This document shows positions 52,601-60,710 of a stretch of 64,000 nucleotides of DNA, one piece after another; within the stretch, counting starts at the first letter, position 1; the number at the start of each line of letters is the position of its first letter. The translations under genes and the position numbers were made by a program. The DNA comes from Firmicutes bacterium UBA3553 (GTDB lineage: Bacteria > Bacillota > Clostridia > Tissierellales > Sedimentibacteraceae), in assembly GCA_002381185.1 (NCBI GenBank), contig DFOA01000029.1, forward strand, positions 33,966 to 97,965, read 5' to 3'. Under the pieces are notes generated by a model that was not told the origin of the DNA, did not search any database, and saw only the letters and a list, made by a program, of their open reading frames with translations.

Positions 52601-53205
52601 ATACGTTCTTCGAGCTCATGAATTATGTCCTCGACTCTATCAAGGTTGTCCGAGGTTTTTTCAAGCTTTCTTTCGGATTCCTCTTTCCTTGCTTTATATT
52701 TGACAATACCTGAAGCTTCTTCAAAAACCTTTCTTCTTGTTTCAGAGTTCGGACTTAAAACATCTTCAACACGGCCTTGTCCAATAAATGAATAGCCTTC
52801 ACTTCCTATACCTGTGTCCATAAAAAGCTCTTTAATATCTTTCAGCCTGCATTGCTGTTTGTTTATGTAATATTCACTTTCACCTGTTTTATAAAGCTTT
52901 CTTTTAATGCTTACTTCCTTGTATTCAACAGGTATTTCTCCTGATTCATTGTCAAAAATAAGATTAACTTCCGCATAGCCAAGGGGCAGTCTTTTTTCTG
53001 TTCCTGCAAATATAACATCATCCATCTTGCCTCCGCGGAGGGATTTTGCACTTTGTTCTCCAAGAACCCATTTAACGGCGTCTGATATATTGCTTTTGCC
53101 GCTGCCGTTCGGCCCTACCACTGCCGTAATGCCTTGTTCAACAATGATTTCCGTCTTTTCTGCAAAGGATTTAAACCCGTTTATATGAACTTTTTTTAAA
53201 TACAT
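49636..53205 (-). CDS. smc: Chromosome segregation ATPase SMC
   Basis: 1189 residues. Walker A GPNGSGKSNISDAVKWVLG near the N-terminus, two long coiled coils (about 170-500 and 680-1010) around a hinge with GSAIQNIIVNTD and GNSMKIVSLQGDVINAGGSVTGG, then signature LSGGEKALTAIALLFAI and Walker B CILDEIEAALDD. Condensin ATPase with ScpA and ScpB. ATG has AGGGGG. It overlaps the upstream radical SAM gene by ten bases, in the conserved rnc-smc-ftsY order. Confidence 0.97.
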   Translation of the reverse strand: MYLKKVHINGFKSFAEKTEIIVEQGITAVVGPNGSGKSNISDAVKWVLGEQSAKSLRGGKMDDVIFAGTEKRLPLGYAEVNLIFDNESGEIPVEYKEVSIKRKLYKTGESEYYINKQQCRLKDIKELFMDTGIGSEGYSFIGQGRVEDVLSPNSETRRKVFEEASGIVKYKARKEESERKLEKTSDNLDRVEDIIHELEERILPLSEQSLRAKKYIEIRGNLKQYELNYLAHEYEKHSEQKKALENQRDIALEQKLNFQKRRDALTESISSQKEQIYEMHQKIKELEAARDSKNKEYESYQSLCQVHREKKLLYTSNIDNVKNEITDIEKRNYELQESINKLTEEKKQLEERLSADLEKFDSMNEDIKIYKNEIDKIVQNIEEQKNQLFELHKEINRQNSQKSTIQSFISNDNERIENLSSEIASEEAEKHNKLEIIKMLEEEQAETTIVLSEKKHELESITNKLSKAEKQKNSLTDEIRELSEVLSSSKSKMSILSNMEAYYDGYYKSIKTVMNNKEREPVLKNSIQGTVADIIKTEKRYEAAVEVALGSAIQNIIVNTDVEAENIIEYLKKNKIGRVTFLPINMLQERSLNKTEQEVLKDPSVINTADMLVNTNPRFETVIKHLLGRIIIVDNLNNGFKISKRLGNSMKIVSLQGDVINAGGSVTGGHISSNQNLLGRKREIEELKQLIDKSLKQLNEKNNLLNGISEHIKDCSIAISNIKNEINEKNNLFSMNISKINMLREQAEKTAAAIKKYSEEMQFIKNEKENYENSLIEILAQTEDLKRLIEEKEQDIQKIVTQNDSNRNRYEEYNNVILKQRDLVAQTTQEIKVKEEKARNIEEEVQRNKDLKFLKEESLKNIDNEIKSADSFIEEFTRKAELLATEIKNISESYLKEKENLDISQNEIYEYQNKINDANRSITDILDDENKMNVRIERENSKIEEISAKLWEDYELNYAMAIKYKDDGISQTRLYNEVNTLKKAIKELGNVNLDSIEEYEEVKERYDFLKKQQKDLIDAKDQLKEVIKELETQMRDKFVEEFANIRAKFNEVFKKLFNGGVGDVYLEDEEDALNSNIEITVQPPGKKLSKISLLSGGEKALTAIALLFAILKTKPTPVCILDEIEAALDDANINRFAQYLKEFSKETQFIVITHRKGTMECADTMYGATMEEKGVTKLVSMKLSDAYEQ

Positions 53206-54287
53206 GTTTCCCCCTGCTTAAATCTTAAGTAGTTTTTAAATATTTCTTTTTGATTAAAACTGCCTAATTTGTTTGTTTCATCAAATATTTCTATTTCATG
53301 ACAACATGAATCTTTAAAGGATATTTTGTTTATTAAAAGTTTTTCCTTTAATTTATTTATATTGGATTTTTTCTGCCCAGCAATGCTGCTTATCAGTCTT
53401 TTATCTGCAGCAATTGTTATATTCTTGCCCTTTAAATCCAAGTCCTTTAACGTCAATATAACAGAAGACAGATATAATCTTTCTTCCACAAGCTGTCCGA
53501 AGGCAGGATGAAAAGGACCTGCAACAACATCCTCATCAGCATTGATAGAATCTGAGTTTTGAAGTCCTGTTCTTATTACCTTTATATTATTTACAGAATA
53601 CTGACTGCACATGTACGCACAAATTTCCACTGCTTCATCCAATGTCAGAGGATTATAGCTTCCTTCCTCGTACATACGGACCAAATCAGTGTCTTTTATA
53701 ATCAATGTGGGATAAATTCTTACAATGTCAGGCTTCATGGCTATGGAATCGTGACATGTCATAATATCTTTTTGTCTTGTACTTCCTGGAAGTCCCGGCA
53801 TTATTTGATGTCCGAGAACAAATCCGTATTCTTTTATGAGTCTGCTTGCATTTTTAGAATCTTCTTTTGTATGCCCTCTGTTGGACAGCTTTAAAACTTT
53901 GTCGTCAAGACTTTGTATTCCAAGTTCGATGATATCCATGCCGTATTTTTTCTGGAGTTTTAATACATCATGATTTATTGCATCAGGCCTTGTAGAGCAT
54001 CTTATGCTATGAACCACTCCCAAATCCTTGTAATACTTTCCAACCCTTAAAAGCTCCTCCTGCAATCCTGATTCTATGGCAGTAAAGGAACCTCCAAAGA
54101 ATGCAAGCTCAGTATATGTGCCTGAATCAATTGTCTTTCTGCATTCTTCAACTATCTCTGTTACATAATCAGAGTTTGCAGAAACAGTTCCTTTTCCGGT
54201 TATTCTTTTCTGATTGCAGAACACACAGTCGTTTGGACATCCTATGTGAGGTACAAAGATGGGAATTATTTTCATCTTTTTACTCAT
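53196..54287 (-). CDS. Radical SAM protein, Elp3/YhcC-like
   Basis: 363 residues with the cluster motif CPNDCVFCNQKR (CX3CX2C) close to the N-terminus, AFFGGSFTAIESGLQEELL and GIQSLDDKVLKLSNRGHT, the B12-independent radical SAM core used in Elp3-like and YhcC-like proteins. It lacks an acetyltransferase domain, so it is not Elp3 itself. Commonly encoded between rnc and smc in clostridia; the reaction is unknown. ATG 54287 has AAGG and overlaps the rnc end. Confidence 0.85.
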   Translation of the reverse strand: MSKKMKIIPIFVPHIGCPNDCVFCNQKRITGKGTVSANSDYVTEIVEECRKTIDSGTYTELAFFGGSFTAIESGLQEELLRVGKYYKDLGVVHSIRCSTRPDAINHDVLKLQKKYGMDIIELGIQSLDDKVLKLSNRGHTKEDSKNASRLIKEYGFVLGHQIMPGLPGSTRQKDIMTCHDSIAMKPDIVRIYPTLIIKDTDLVRMYEEGSYNPLTLDEAVEICAYMCSQYSVNNIKVIRTGLQNSDSINADEDVVAGPFHPAFGQLVEERLYLSSVILTLKDLDLKGKNITIAADKRLISSIAGQKKSNINKLKEKLLINKISFKDSCCHEIEIFDETNKLGSFNQKEIFKNYLRFKQGETCI

Positions 54288-54993
54288 TTAACTGACCTTC
54301 TGATACCAATGCATTTTTAGCCGCATCCTGTTCAGCTAATTTTTTGCTTTTACCTTCTCCTTTGCCCACAACTGACTTATTGACCAGGACATTGACATGA
54401 AACAGCTTTTCGTGGTCCGGCCCTTCTTCCCTGGTTACAACGTAGCGGATTTTACAATTCTGGCTTTTGCTTTGGTAATATTCCTGCAGATATGATTTGA
54501 AATCAGTTACAATTTTACCTTTAACCGCAACATGAATATAATTGGTCAGATTATCCAGAACAAATTTTTCTGCCTTTCTGTATCCTCCGTCAATATAAAT
54601 AGCAGCAATAATTGCTTCCACAGCATCAGCCAAAATAGATTTTCTCTCTCTGCCTCCGGATGCTTCCTCTCCCTTACCCAGCAAAAGATATTTTCCCACA
54701 TTTAAATTTCCTGCAACGAGGCTTAATGTGTCTTCGCACACAACCTGGGATCTTAATTTTGTCAAATCTCCTTCAGGATATTCCGGAAACTTGTCAAATA
54801 TGAAACGGCTCACTGTGATGCTTAAAACAGCATCTCCCAAAAATTCCAGTCTTTCGTTGTTTACCTTGTTGTAGGATTTGTCTTCATTGGAATAAGAGCT
54901 GTGTGTAAGAGATTTTTCCAATGTTTCAATGTTATTAAATTTATAATTAATTACATCTTCAAATTCATTAAGTTCCTTAATATCTATGATCAC
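54280..54993 (-). CDS. rnc: Ribonuclease III
   Basis: 237 residues: catalytic ERLEFLGDAVLSITVS near residues 43-58, LADAVEAIIAAIYID, and a C-terminal double-stranded-RNA-binding domain with GKGEGKSKKLAEQDAAKNAL. It processes rRNA precursors and SRP RNA. GTG 54993 has AGGAGG. Confidence 0.97.
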   Translation of the reverse strand: MIIDIKELNEFEDVINYKFNNIETLEKSLTHSSYSNEDKSYNKVNNERLEFLGDAVLSITVSRFIFDKFPEYPEGDLTKLRSQVVCEDTLSLVAGNLNVGKYLLLGKGEEASGGRERKSILADAVEAIIAAIYIDGGYRKAEKFVLDNLTNYIHVAVKGKIVTDFKSYLQEYYQSKSQNCKIRYVVTREEGPDHEKLFHVNVLVNKSVVGKGEGKSKKLAEQDAAKNALVSEGQLNE

Positions 54994-55083
54994 TGTTCCT
55001 CCTGTATTCGTACCTTTATAATTGTTTATTACAACCTATGAACAACTTCATAAATATAATAAATAACTATAAAACTTGAATTA

Positions 55084-55128
55084 CCGGCATACCGCCGGAT
55101 TTAATATACAGGACGCATTGCTGCGTCC
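55084..55128 (-). terminator. Tandem hairpins after acpP
   Basis: GGACGCA/TGCGTCC (55111-55128) then CCGGC/GCCGG (55084-55098). The last is followed by TTCAAGTTTT in sense. Probably the terminator of the yceD-acpP region. Confidence 0.7.
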
Positions 55129-55155
55129 CTGAAGTATTAATTAATCCTTTTTAAA

Positions 55156-55386
55156 TTACATATTAATGCTGTCTTCTAAGTAATTAACTATGTCACCCAC
55201 TGTAGTGATTTGTTCAATGCTTTCATCATCGATTTCAATGTCAAACTCATCTTCTAAAGCCATTACCAATTCAAACAATGTTATTGAATCTGCTTCCAAA
55301 TCATCGGCAAAAGATGTATCCATTGTTATTTCTTCCGGTTCCACTCCAACCTTCTCAGCTACTATGTCTCTGATTTTTTCAAACAT
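55156..55386 (-). CDS. acpP: Acyl carrier protein
   Basis: About 76 residues: MFEKIRDIVAEKVGVEPEEIT and the phosphopantetheine region SFADDLEADSITLFELVMALE, where Ser in ADSI carries the prosthetic group. The motif is DSITLFEL instead of the usual DSLDxVEL, a small departure. ATG 55386 has AGGAGGTGA. Directly after plsX. Confidence 0.95.
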   Translation of the reverse strand: MFEKIRDIVAEKVGVEPEEITMDTSFADDLEADSITLFELVMALEDEFDIEIDDESIEQITTVGDIVNYLEDSINM

Positions 55387-55391
55387 GCTAA

Positions 55392-56390
55392 TCACCTCCT
55401 CATTATGCTTTCTTCTATTAATTCATTTACGTTGTTTTCACAACATATTTTTGCCTGGCGGATTGCATTTTTCAATGCCTTTTCATCAGAACTTCCATGA
55501 GCCTTTATAACTGTATTGCTAACTCCTAAAATCGGGGCACCGCCATGCTCTGAATAATCAAATTTGCTCTTGAAATTAGATAAAGCAGGTTTAATAAATG
55601 CTGCACCTATCTTTGTTCTTGTTGATGAAAGCAGCTCTTTCTTCAAACCCTTCATAAGTTCTAATACTGTTCCTTCGAGAGTTTTCAGAATCATGTTTCC
55701 AACAAAACCGTCACAAACTATTATATCCGCTTTTCCCTGAAGTATTTCCCTGGCTTCAATATTTCCTGTGAAATTTAAAGGAAGCGTTGTGTTTTCAAGA
55801 AGATTATATGTTTCAACAGTAAGCTTGTCACCCTTTGTTTTTTCAGAACCGATGTTAGCAAGTGCTATTCTCGGAGATGACATGTTCATAACCTTTTTTA
55901 AATATATATCTCCCATAATTGCAAAATCATAAAGAAATTCAGGTTTTGAATCAACGTTGGCGCCGGAATCTATTAATAAAGCAAAGCCGCCGCTCATATT
56001 AGGTATTAACGAGCCTATGGCAGGTCTTTCAATTCCTTTGATTCTTCCTATGACTAATGTAGCTCCAGCTAACAATGCTCCTGTGCTGCCTGCTGATACA
56101 ACTGCATCAGCTTCTTTATCTTTCACCGCATTTAAAGCCTTAACAAGTGAAGAATTCTTTTTGCGTCTGATAGCCATTACAGGCTTATCATCATTGGATA
56201 TAACTTCTTCTGCATTTAAAATTTCAATATTGTTAAAGTCAGATGTATTTTTTTCAAGCAGTTTTTTAATTTCATTTTCTTTACCTGAAAGAATTATGCT
56301 TACGTTATATTCATCTCTGGCAAGTATGCTGCCTTTGACGATTGCCTCAGGAGCGTTATCGCCGCCCATTGCATCTACAGCAATTCTCAT
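55392..56390 (-). CDS. plsX: Phosphate acyltransferase PlsX
   Basis: 332 residues: MRIAVDAMGGDNAPEAIVKG, AVVSAGSTGALLAGA, GFALLIDSGANVDSKPEFL and GGAPILGVSN. It converts acyl-ACP to acyl-phosphate for PlsY. It has its own promoter (56459-56487) after a terminator, so it is partly independent of yceD-rpmF. ATG has GAGGTG. Confidence 0.96.
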   Translation of the reverse strand: MRIAVDAMGGDNAPEAIVKGSILARDEYNVSIILSGKENEIKKLLEKNTSDFNNIEILNAEEVISNDDKPVMAIRRKKNSSLVKALNAVKDKEADAVVSAGSTGALLAGATLVIGRIKGIERPAIGSLIPNMSGGFALLIDSGANVDSKPEFLYDFAIMGDIYLKKVMNMSSPRIALANIGSEKTKGDKLTVETYNLLENTTLPLNFTGNIEAREILQGKADIIVCDGFVGNMILKTLEGTVLELMKGLKKELLSSTRTKIGAAFIKPALSNFKSKFDYSEHGGAPILGVSNTVIKAHGSSDEKALKNAIRQAKICCENNVNELIEESIMRR

Positions 56391-56458
56391 TATGCACCTC
56401 TGTATACTTATTTACCCAAATTAAATGTCTTGGACATCTTCATATTTTTACATAGACT

Positions 56459-56487
56459 AGTATAACTTAGTAGAATATGTTTTGCAA
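56459..56487 (-). promoter_or_regulatory. plsX promoter
   Basis: TTGCAA (56487-56482), 17-nt spacer, TATACT (56464-56459). No clear FapR-type operator was seen. Confidence 0.65.
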
Positions 56488-56488
56488 T

Positions 56489-56522
56489 AAAAAAATAGTG
56501 CCGTGGCACTACTTTCTTTTTT
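56489..56522 (-). terminator. Terminator between rpmF and plsX
   Basis: GTAGTGCC, a 2-nt loop and GGCACTA followed by TTTTTTT on the minus strand, with a T-rich side on plus as well, so possibly bidirectional. Confidence 0.88.
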
Positions 56523-56569
56523 TCTGCTTTTGCAGTGTATAAGCATTATTATTAAAATATTATTTCTAA

Positions 56570-56749
56570 CTATTCAACGCTCATAACTTCTTTGCCGTCA
56601 TAATATCCGCAAGCTGCACACACTCTGTGAGGGAGCTTTGTTTCATGACATTGCGGGCATTCAATAACATTTGGAATTGTTAACCTTGATTTTGCTGTTC
56701 TTCTTCTATCTCTTCTAGCTTTGGAAGTTTTTCTCTTAGGTACTGCCAT
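56570..56749 (-). CDS. rpmF: Ribosomal protein bL32
   Basis: 59 residues beginning MAVPKRKTSKARRDRRRTAK, with zinc knuckles IECPQCHETK and VCAACGYYDG, and ending KEVMSVE. Zinc-containing C+ form. ATG 56749 has GGAGG and the gene is 14 bases after yceD. Structural protein of the 50S subunit. Confidence 0.97.
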   Translation of the reverse strand: MAVPKRKTSKARRDRRRTAKSRLTIPNVIECPQCHETKLPHRVCAACGYYDGKEVMSVE

Positions 56750-56762
56750 TTATAACACCTCC

Positions 56763-57266
56763 TTAATCCTTTAACAGGTCTTTTAATTTATCAAATCGCG
56801 GATCTGCTAAATTATCTTCACATTTACATTCTTCTAAATTTAAATTAACTCCGCAATTAGGGCATATGCCTTTGCAATCCTTTTTACACACTGACTTCAT
56901 AGGCATAGATAAGTAAATCATTTGTTTTATGATTTCTTCTAAATCAACACATCCTTCTGAAATTTTTAGTTGAATTTCATCAGATTCATCATTTTCATCC
57001 AACTGTTGAACCAAATTAGCTTCAAATTTAGTTTCAACAACATTGTCAAAAGGAGTCAAACATCTGGCACATTCTGCTCTGAATGTATATTTAATTGTCC
57101 CATTCAATAAAACACTCTCATCAACCTTGAAAATATCTCCGTTAAAGATTATGTCCTTATGAAGGTGTGTTTTTGATAAAAAGATTTCGTCATCTATTAC
57201 AAAATTTTCGTTTATTTTTAATGAAATTTGGTCAGATGATAAAAACTTGTTTAGTCGAATTAACAT
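56763..57266 (-). CDS. yceD: YceD family DUF177 protein
   Basis: About 167 residues: ARCLTPFDNVVETKFEANL in the middle and a C-terminal CPNCGVNLNLEECKC knuckle. The ATG at 57266 has AAGGGTGG; a longer frame to 57323 would begin inside the promoter. The family is encoded with rpmF in bacteria and plants and is linked to 23S rRNA accumulation. First gene of yceD-rpmF. Confidence 0.92.
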   Translation of the reverse strand: MLIRLNKFLSSDQISLKINENFVIDDEIFLSKTHLHKDIIFNGDIFKVDESVLLNGTIKYTFRAECARCLTPFDNVVETKFEANLVQQLDENDESDEIQLKISEGCVDLEEIIKQMIYLSMPMKSVCKKDCKGICPNCGVNLNLEECKCEDNLADPRFDKLKDLLKD

Positions 57267-57294
57267 ACTACCACCCTTTTTATTCGCAGAGTTA

Positions 57295-57323
57295 ATTATA
57301 AGAGAAAAAAAATCTTTTGTCAA
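57295..57323 (-). promoter_or_regulatory. yceD-rpmF promoter, perfect SigA consensus
   Basis: TTGACA (57323-57318), 17-nt spacer, TATAAT (57300-57295). It lies in copy 1 of a local direct repeat. Confidence 0.92.
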
Positions 57324-57422
57324 GCAATTTATTTTACAGGGTGCTATTGACTATACAGCTTTTTCAACCCTTATAATTATCAATTGAGAAAAAAATCTTT
57401 TGTCAAGCAATTTATTTTACAG
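57302..57422. repeat. Near-perfect 37/38-bp direct repeat around the yceD promoter
   Basis: Copies 57302-57339 and 57386-57422 differ only by one A in an A-run and are 46 bp apart. Each contains a TTGACA (minus strand). Copy 2 touches the ackA stop codon. It looks like a recent tandem duplication with a lost -10 in copy 2. Confidence 0.9.
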
Positions 57423-57423
57423 T

Positions 57424-58620
57424 TTATTGTCTTGCCAATGCTTTTGTATCTCTTGCTATCATTAATTCTTCGTTTGTAGGAATAACAAACACTTTAACTT
57501 TCGATCCCTCTTTAGATATTTCTACTTCTTTGCCTCTCATGCTGTTTTTAGATTCATCAACAGTAACTCCAAGGAACTCCAATCCCTTGCAGATATTTGC
57601 CCTGTTAGATGCAGAGTTTTCACCCAGACCTGCTGTAAATACCAATACGTCTAATCCGCCCATAGCAGCAGCGTATGAACCGATATATTTTCTTACAGTG
57701 TAATCGAATTTATCTAATGCCAGCTGTGCTCTTTCATTTCCTTGTTCAGCGGCACCTTCTATGTCTCTGAAGTCGCTGCTTACACCTGAAATACCCAGAA
57801 CTCCGGATTTTTTATTCATTAAGCTGTCAACCTGTTCGGCTGTCATATTCTTTTTATTCATTAAGAATGTAACTATGGCAGGGTCGATATCTCCGCATCT
57901 TGTACCCATTACAAGTCCTTCAAGAGGAGTCATACCCATACTTGTATCAAATGATTTTCCGTCTTTTATTGCTGTTAAGCTGGCACCGTTTCCTAAATGG
58001 CAAGTTATAATTTTAGTTCCTTCAAGGCTTCTTCCCATTAAAGCTGCAACTCTTTCTGAAACATATTTATGTGATGTTCCGTGGAAGCCGTATCTTCTGA
58101 TACCCATTTCTTCATACAGTTCATATGGCAATGGATATATATATGATTCAGCAGGCATTGTCTGATGGAATGCAGTATCAAACACTCCTACCATCGGTAC
58201 ATTAGGAAGTAATTCCTGGCATGCTTCAATCCCAATAATATTTGGTGGGTTATGTAATGGAGCAAGTTCAATACATTCCTTCATAGCATTTATTACTTCT
58301 TCGGTTATTAGAACTGAACTTGCGAATTTTTCTCCGCCGTGAACAACTCTGTGTCCCACTGCTTCAACTTCATCTAATGATTTTACAGCTCCATGATCAG
58401 GATCAACTAAAGCTTTCAATACAAGATTGATTGCATCCTTGTGATTTTTCAATACTTCCTCGATTACAACCTTGCCCTGTCCTGTTTTTTCATGTTTTAA
58501 AACACTGCCTTCAATACCTATTCTTTCAACAAGACCTTTAGCTAATACACTTTCATCATTCATATTGATTAACTGATATTTTAATGATGAACTTCCGCAG
58601 TTAATTACTAATACATTCAT
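57424..58620 (-). CDS. ackA: Acetate kinase
   Basis: 398 residues with NVLVINCGSSSLKYQLI, GHRVVHGGEKF, HNPPNIIGI, VFDTAFHQTMP and RRYGFHGTSHKYVS. It makes ATP and acetate from acetyl phosphate. The usual partner pta is not adjacent; the neighbour upstream is the CobC-like phosphatase. ATG has GGAGGATT. Confidence 0.97.
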   Translation of the reverse strand: MNVLVINCGSSSLKYQLINMNDESVLAKGLVERIGIEGSVLKHEKTGQGKVVIEEVLKNHKDAINLVLKALVDPDHGAVKSLDEVEAVGHRVVHGGEKFASSVLITEEVINAMKECIELAPLHNPPNIIGIEACQELLPNVPMVGVFDTAFHQTMPAESYIYPLPYELYEEMGIRRYGFHGTSHKYVSERVAALMGRSLEGTKIITCHLGNGASLTAIKDGKSFDTSMGMTPLEGLVMGTRCGDIDPAIVTFLMNKKNMTAEQVDSLMNKKSGVLGISGVSSDFRDIEGAAEQGNERAQLALDKFDYTVRKYIGSYAAAMGGLDVLVFTAGLGENSASNRANICKGLEFLGVTVDESKNSMRGKEVEISKEGSKVKVFVIPTNEELMIARDTKALARQ

Positions 58621-58703
58621 TTTAATCCTCCATAGTTAAATATATATAAAATCTTTTAGATTTTAAAACAAACAAAGTATACGTAAAATTCAAATGACAT
58701 GAA

Positions 58704-59300
58704 TCAACCCTTGCAAAACCGTTGTTCAGCAATTGTTCTTATTATTCTTTCAAACTTATTGTGATTTAATACCATAATATCACAATTTGAAATCATAAAA
58801 TTCCATAAATTCGTATCATCGGCAATACCCAAGTACAAAAGTATTGACTGTATTACTCCGAAATGAGTCACAATCAAAGAATTGTCCGGAACATTGTCAA
58901 TAAAATCAGCTATCCTTTTTATTATATCGTCATAGCCTTCACCTTCAGGGAATTTATATTTGTGCTGATCAAATATCCATTTTTCTGATTCTTCCTTGTA
59001 ATTTAATATTACTTCATCCCATGTCATATTTTCAAATATACCAAAGTTAACTTCAATCAGGCAGTCTTCGGTTATAATTTTATTTTCATCAAGATTAATT
59101 TCTTTGCAGATAATTTTTGCAGTATCCTTTGCCCTTTTTAAAGGGCTTGAATATACGTGTGATATTTTTTCCTGAACTAAATTCTTACCTGCAGCGGCTG
59201 CCTGCAATCTTCCCTTTTGCGACAAATCAACGTCAGTTATTCCGCTGTATCTTTTTTGTATATTTGCTTCTGATTCTCCGTGACGAACTAAGTATATCAT
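58704..59300 (-). CDS. cobC: Histidine phosphatase, probable alpha-ribazole phosphatase
   Basis: About 198 residues beginning MIYLVRHGESEANIQKRYSG (RHGE catalytic His), with SSPLKRAKDT, a catalytic Glu in EVNFGIFENMTW, and VTHFGV. ATG 59300 has AAGGAT; the frame upstream overlaps cobS. Position after cobU-cobS supports alpha-ribazole-5-phosphate phosphatase (CobC). A phosphoglycerate-mutase-like role cannot be excluded. The last residues TIAEQRFCKG come from 11-bp repeat units. Confidence 0.82.
   Translation of the reverse strand: MIYLVRHGESEANIQKRYSGITDVDLSQKGRLQAAAAGKNLVQEKISHVYSSPLKRAKDTAKIICKEINLDENKIITEDCLIEVNFGIFENMTWDEVILNYKEESEKWIFDQHKYKFPEGEGYDDIIKRIADFIDNVPDNSLIVTHFGVIQSILLYLGIADDTNLWNFMISNCDIMVLNHNKFERIIRTIAEQRFCKG
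58711..58746. repeat. 11-bp repeat units G inside the cobC 3' end
   Basis: Cores at 58711, 58722, 58733 and 58744 (TTG, TTG, TTG, TTC), exactly 11 nt apart, units CCGTTGTTCAG and CAATTGTTCTT. They match array C more than A. The units are in-frame with cobC and encode its tail. Confidence 0.65.
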
Positions 59301-59302
59301 AA

Positions 59303-60037
59303 TTATCCTTTTAAAAAAAGCACTAAAATCATAAATATTATTTGGCTGACTTCGGTTATAAACCCGCATGTATCCCCTGTCATGCCCCCTATTTTGTCTT
59401 CAATTCCGCAGGATATAAAATATGAAGACGTGAGTGCCGCAAAGCAGGCTGTGAGAATAATAAGCCTGTTAAGCATCAATAATACAAATACCAGCAGTAT
59501 CAGCATGTTAAAAACAAGTACTTTTGTATTAATTGATTCAACAAACAATGTACCCATACCCTTTGTTTTCTTTGCATATTTTTTATTCCATGATGATATA
59601 ATCACGCATGTCCTTCCCACTACCGGCATCATGAAGCAGGAATATATGTCAACATAAGAAAACAAAACAAATTGTGAAAGCAGGACCATAATAAGGCTTA
59701 TCACTCCAAAGGCTCCAATATGGGAATCACTCATTATCTCGAAAATTCTTTCACCGGTTCTCCCGGAAAATATTCCGTCTGATGTATCTGCAGTTCCGTC
59801 AAGGTGAATACCTCCTGTAATTACCAAATAGCCCATAGTGAGCGCAAGGCCTCTCAAAAATACTATATATGCATTGTTAAAAATTAAATAAATGATTGCC
59901 AAAAAAAGTCCTATTACAGCTCCCATTAATGAGTACAAGCTTAATGCTTTTAAAAAGTTTTCTTCATTATATTTAATTTTGTTTCCCACGGGAATCCTTG
60001 TAAAAAAAGATATAAGAGTTAAAAATCCATAGGCCAC
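59303..60037 (-). CDS. cobS: Adenosylcobinamide-GDP ribazoletransferase
   Basis: 244 residues, about seven membrane helices, with FTRIPVG near the N-terminus and GGIHLDGTADTSDGIFSGRTGERI, the CobS signature. It joins adenosylcobinamide-GDP and alpha-ribazole at the membrane. GTG 60037 overlaps the cobU stop by 19 bases. Confidence 0.93.
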   Translation of the reverse strand: MAYGFLTLISFFTRIPVGNKIKYNEENFLKALSLYSLMGAVIGLFLAIIYLIFNNAYIVFLRGLALTMGYLVITGGIHLDGTADTSDGIFSGRTGERIFEIMSDSHIGAFGVISLIMVLLSQFVLFSYVDIYSCFMMPVVGRTCVIISSWNKKYAKKTKGMGTLFVESINTKVLVFNMLILLVFVLLMLNRLIILTACFAALTSSYFISCGIEDKIGGMTGDTCGFITEVSQIIFMILVLFLKG

Positions 60038-60612
60038 TGTACCATTTCACCTCTGTGTTTAAGTTTAATCGGTATGCCTGAAAAAACAAAATACATAAAA
60101 TCAGCCTTACCGGCTATTTCTCTGTTGATTCTTCCGCTCATATCCCGGAAGTAATTTCCCATATAATACGAAGGAACCACACCCATGCCTGTTTCGTTGG
60201 ATACTATGACTAATTTTTTATTGTTTTTATTGCATACTTCTATTAAAGAAAGAACCTCTGAAGTAATTTTCATTTCAAGCTTATTAACTTCTTCCGGTTT
60301 ACAACTGTCAAAATCAATTTTGCTGTCAAACATAAAATTGCCGATTAAAGTTGTTATGCAGTCAATAATTACTGCCTCACATTCCATGAATTCCTTGTAG
60401 TTTGCCAATTCTTGAAATTTAGAATATATTTCAATAGTAGACCAAGTGCTTGGCCTTTGCTCCTGATGTTTTTTTACCCTGTCAGCCATAGCCTGGTCTG
60501 TGACCACTGCTGTAGCCAGGTACAGAACCTTATTACCATATTCTTTTGCCTTTTGTTCCGCAAATGTGCTTTTTCCGCTTCTTGCACCGCCTATTACAAA
60601 TGTTACGCTCAT
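60019..60612 (-). CDS. cobU: Adenosylcobinamide kinase/guanylyltransferase
   Basis: 197 residues: FVIGGARSGKSTFAEQ P-loop and VIVSNETGMGVVP. It phosphorylates and guanylylates cobinamide. First gene of cobU-cobS-cobC, with its own promoter and no cobalamin riboswitch upstream. Only the salvage end of the B12 pathway is present here. Confidence 0.94.
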   Translation of the reverse strand: MSVTFVIGGARSGKSTFAEQKAKEYGNKVLYLATAVVTDQAMADRVKKHQEQRPSTWSTIEIYSKFQELANYKEFMECEAVIIDCITTLIGNFMFDSKIDFDSCKPEEVNKLEMKITSEVLSLIEVCNKNNKKLVIVSNETGMGVVPSYYMGNYFRDMSGRINREIAGKADFMYFVFSGIPIKLKHRGEMVQWPMDF

Positions 60613-60651
60613 TTTACCACCGATTGCTAATTATTTGGTATAACCTTAAGT

Positions 60652-60680
60652 ATTATATCATCAATGCCCAAAAAATCAAA
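60652..60680 (-). promoter_or_regulatory. cobU promoter
   Basis: TTGATT (60680-60675), 17-nt spacer, TATAAT (60657-60652); divergent from the tmcAL promoter. Confidence 0.7.
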
Positions 60681-60710
60681 TAGAATTATAATGATATACA
60701 ATGAAATAAT

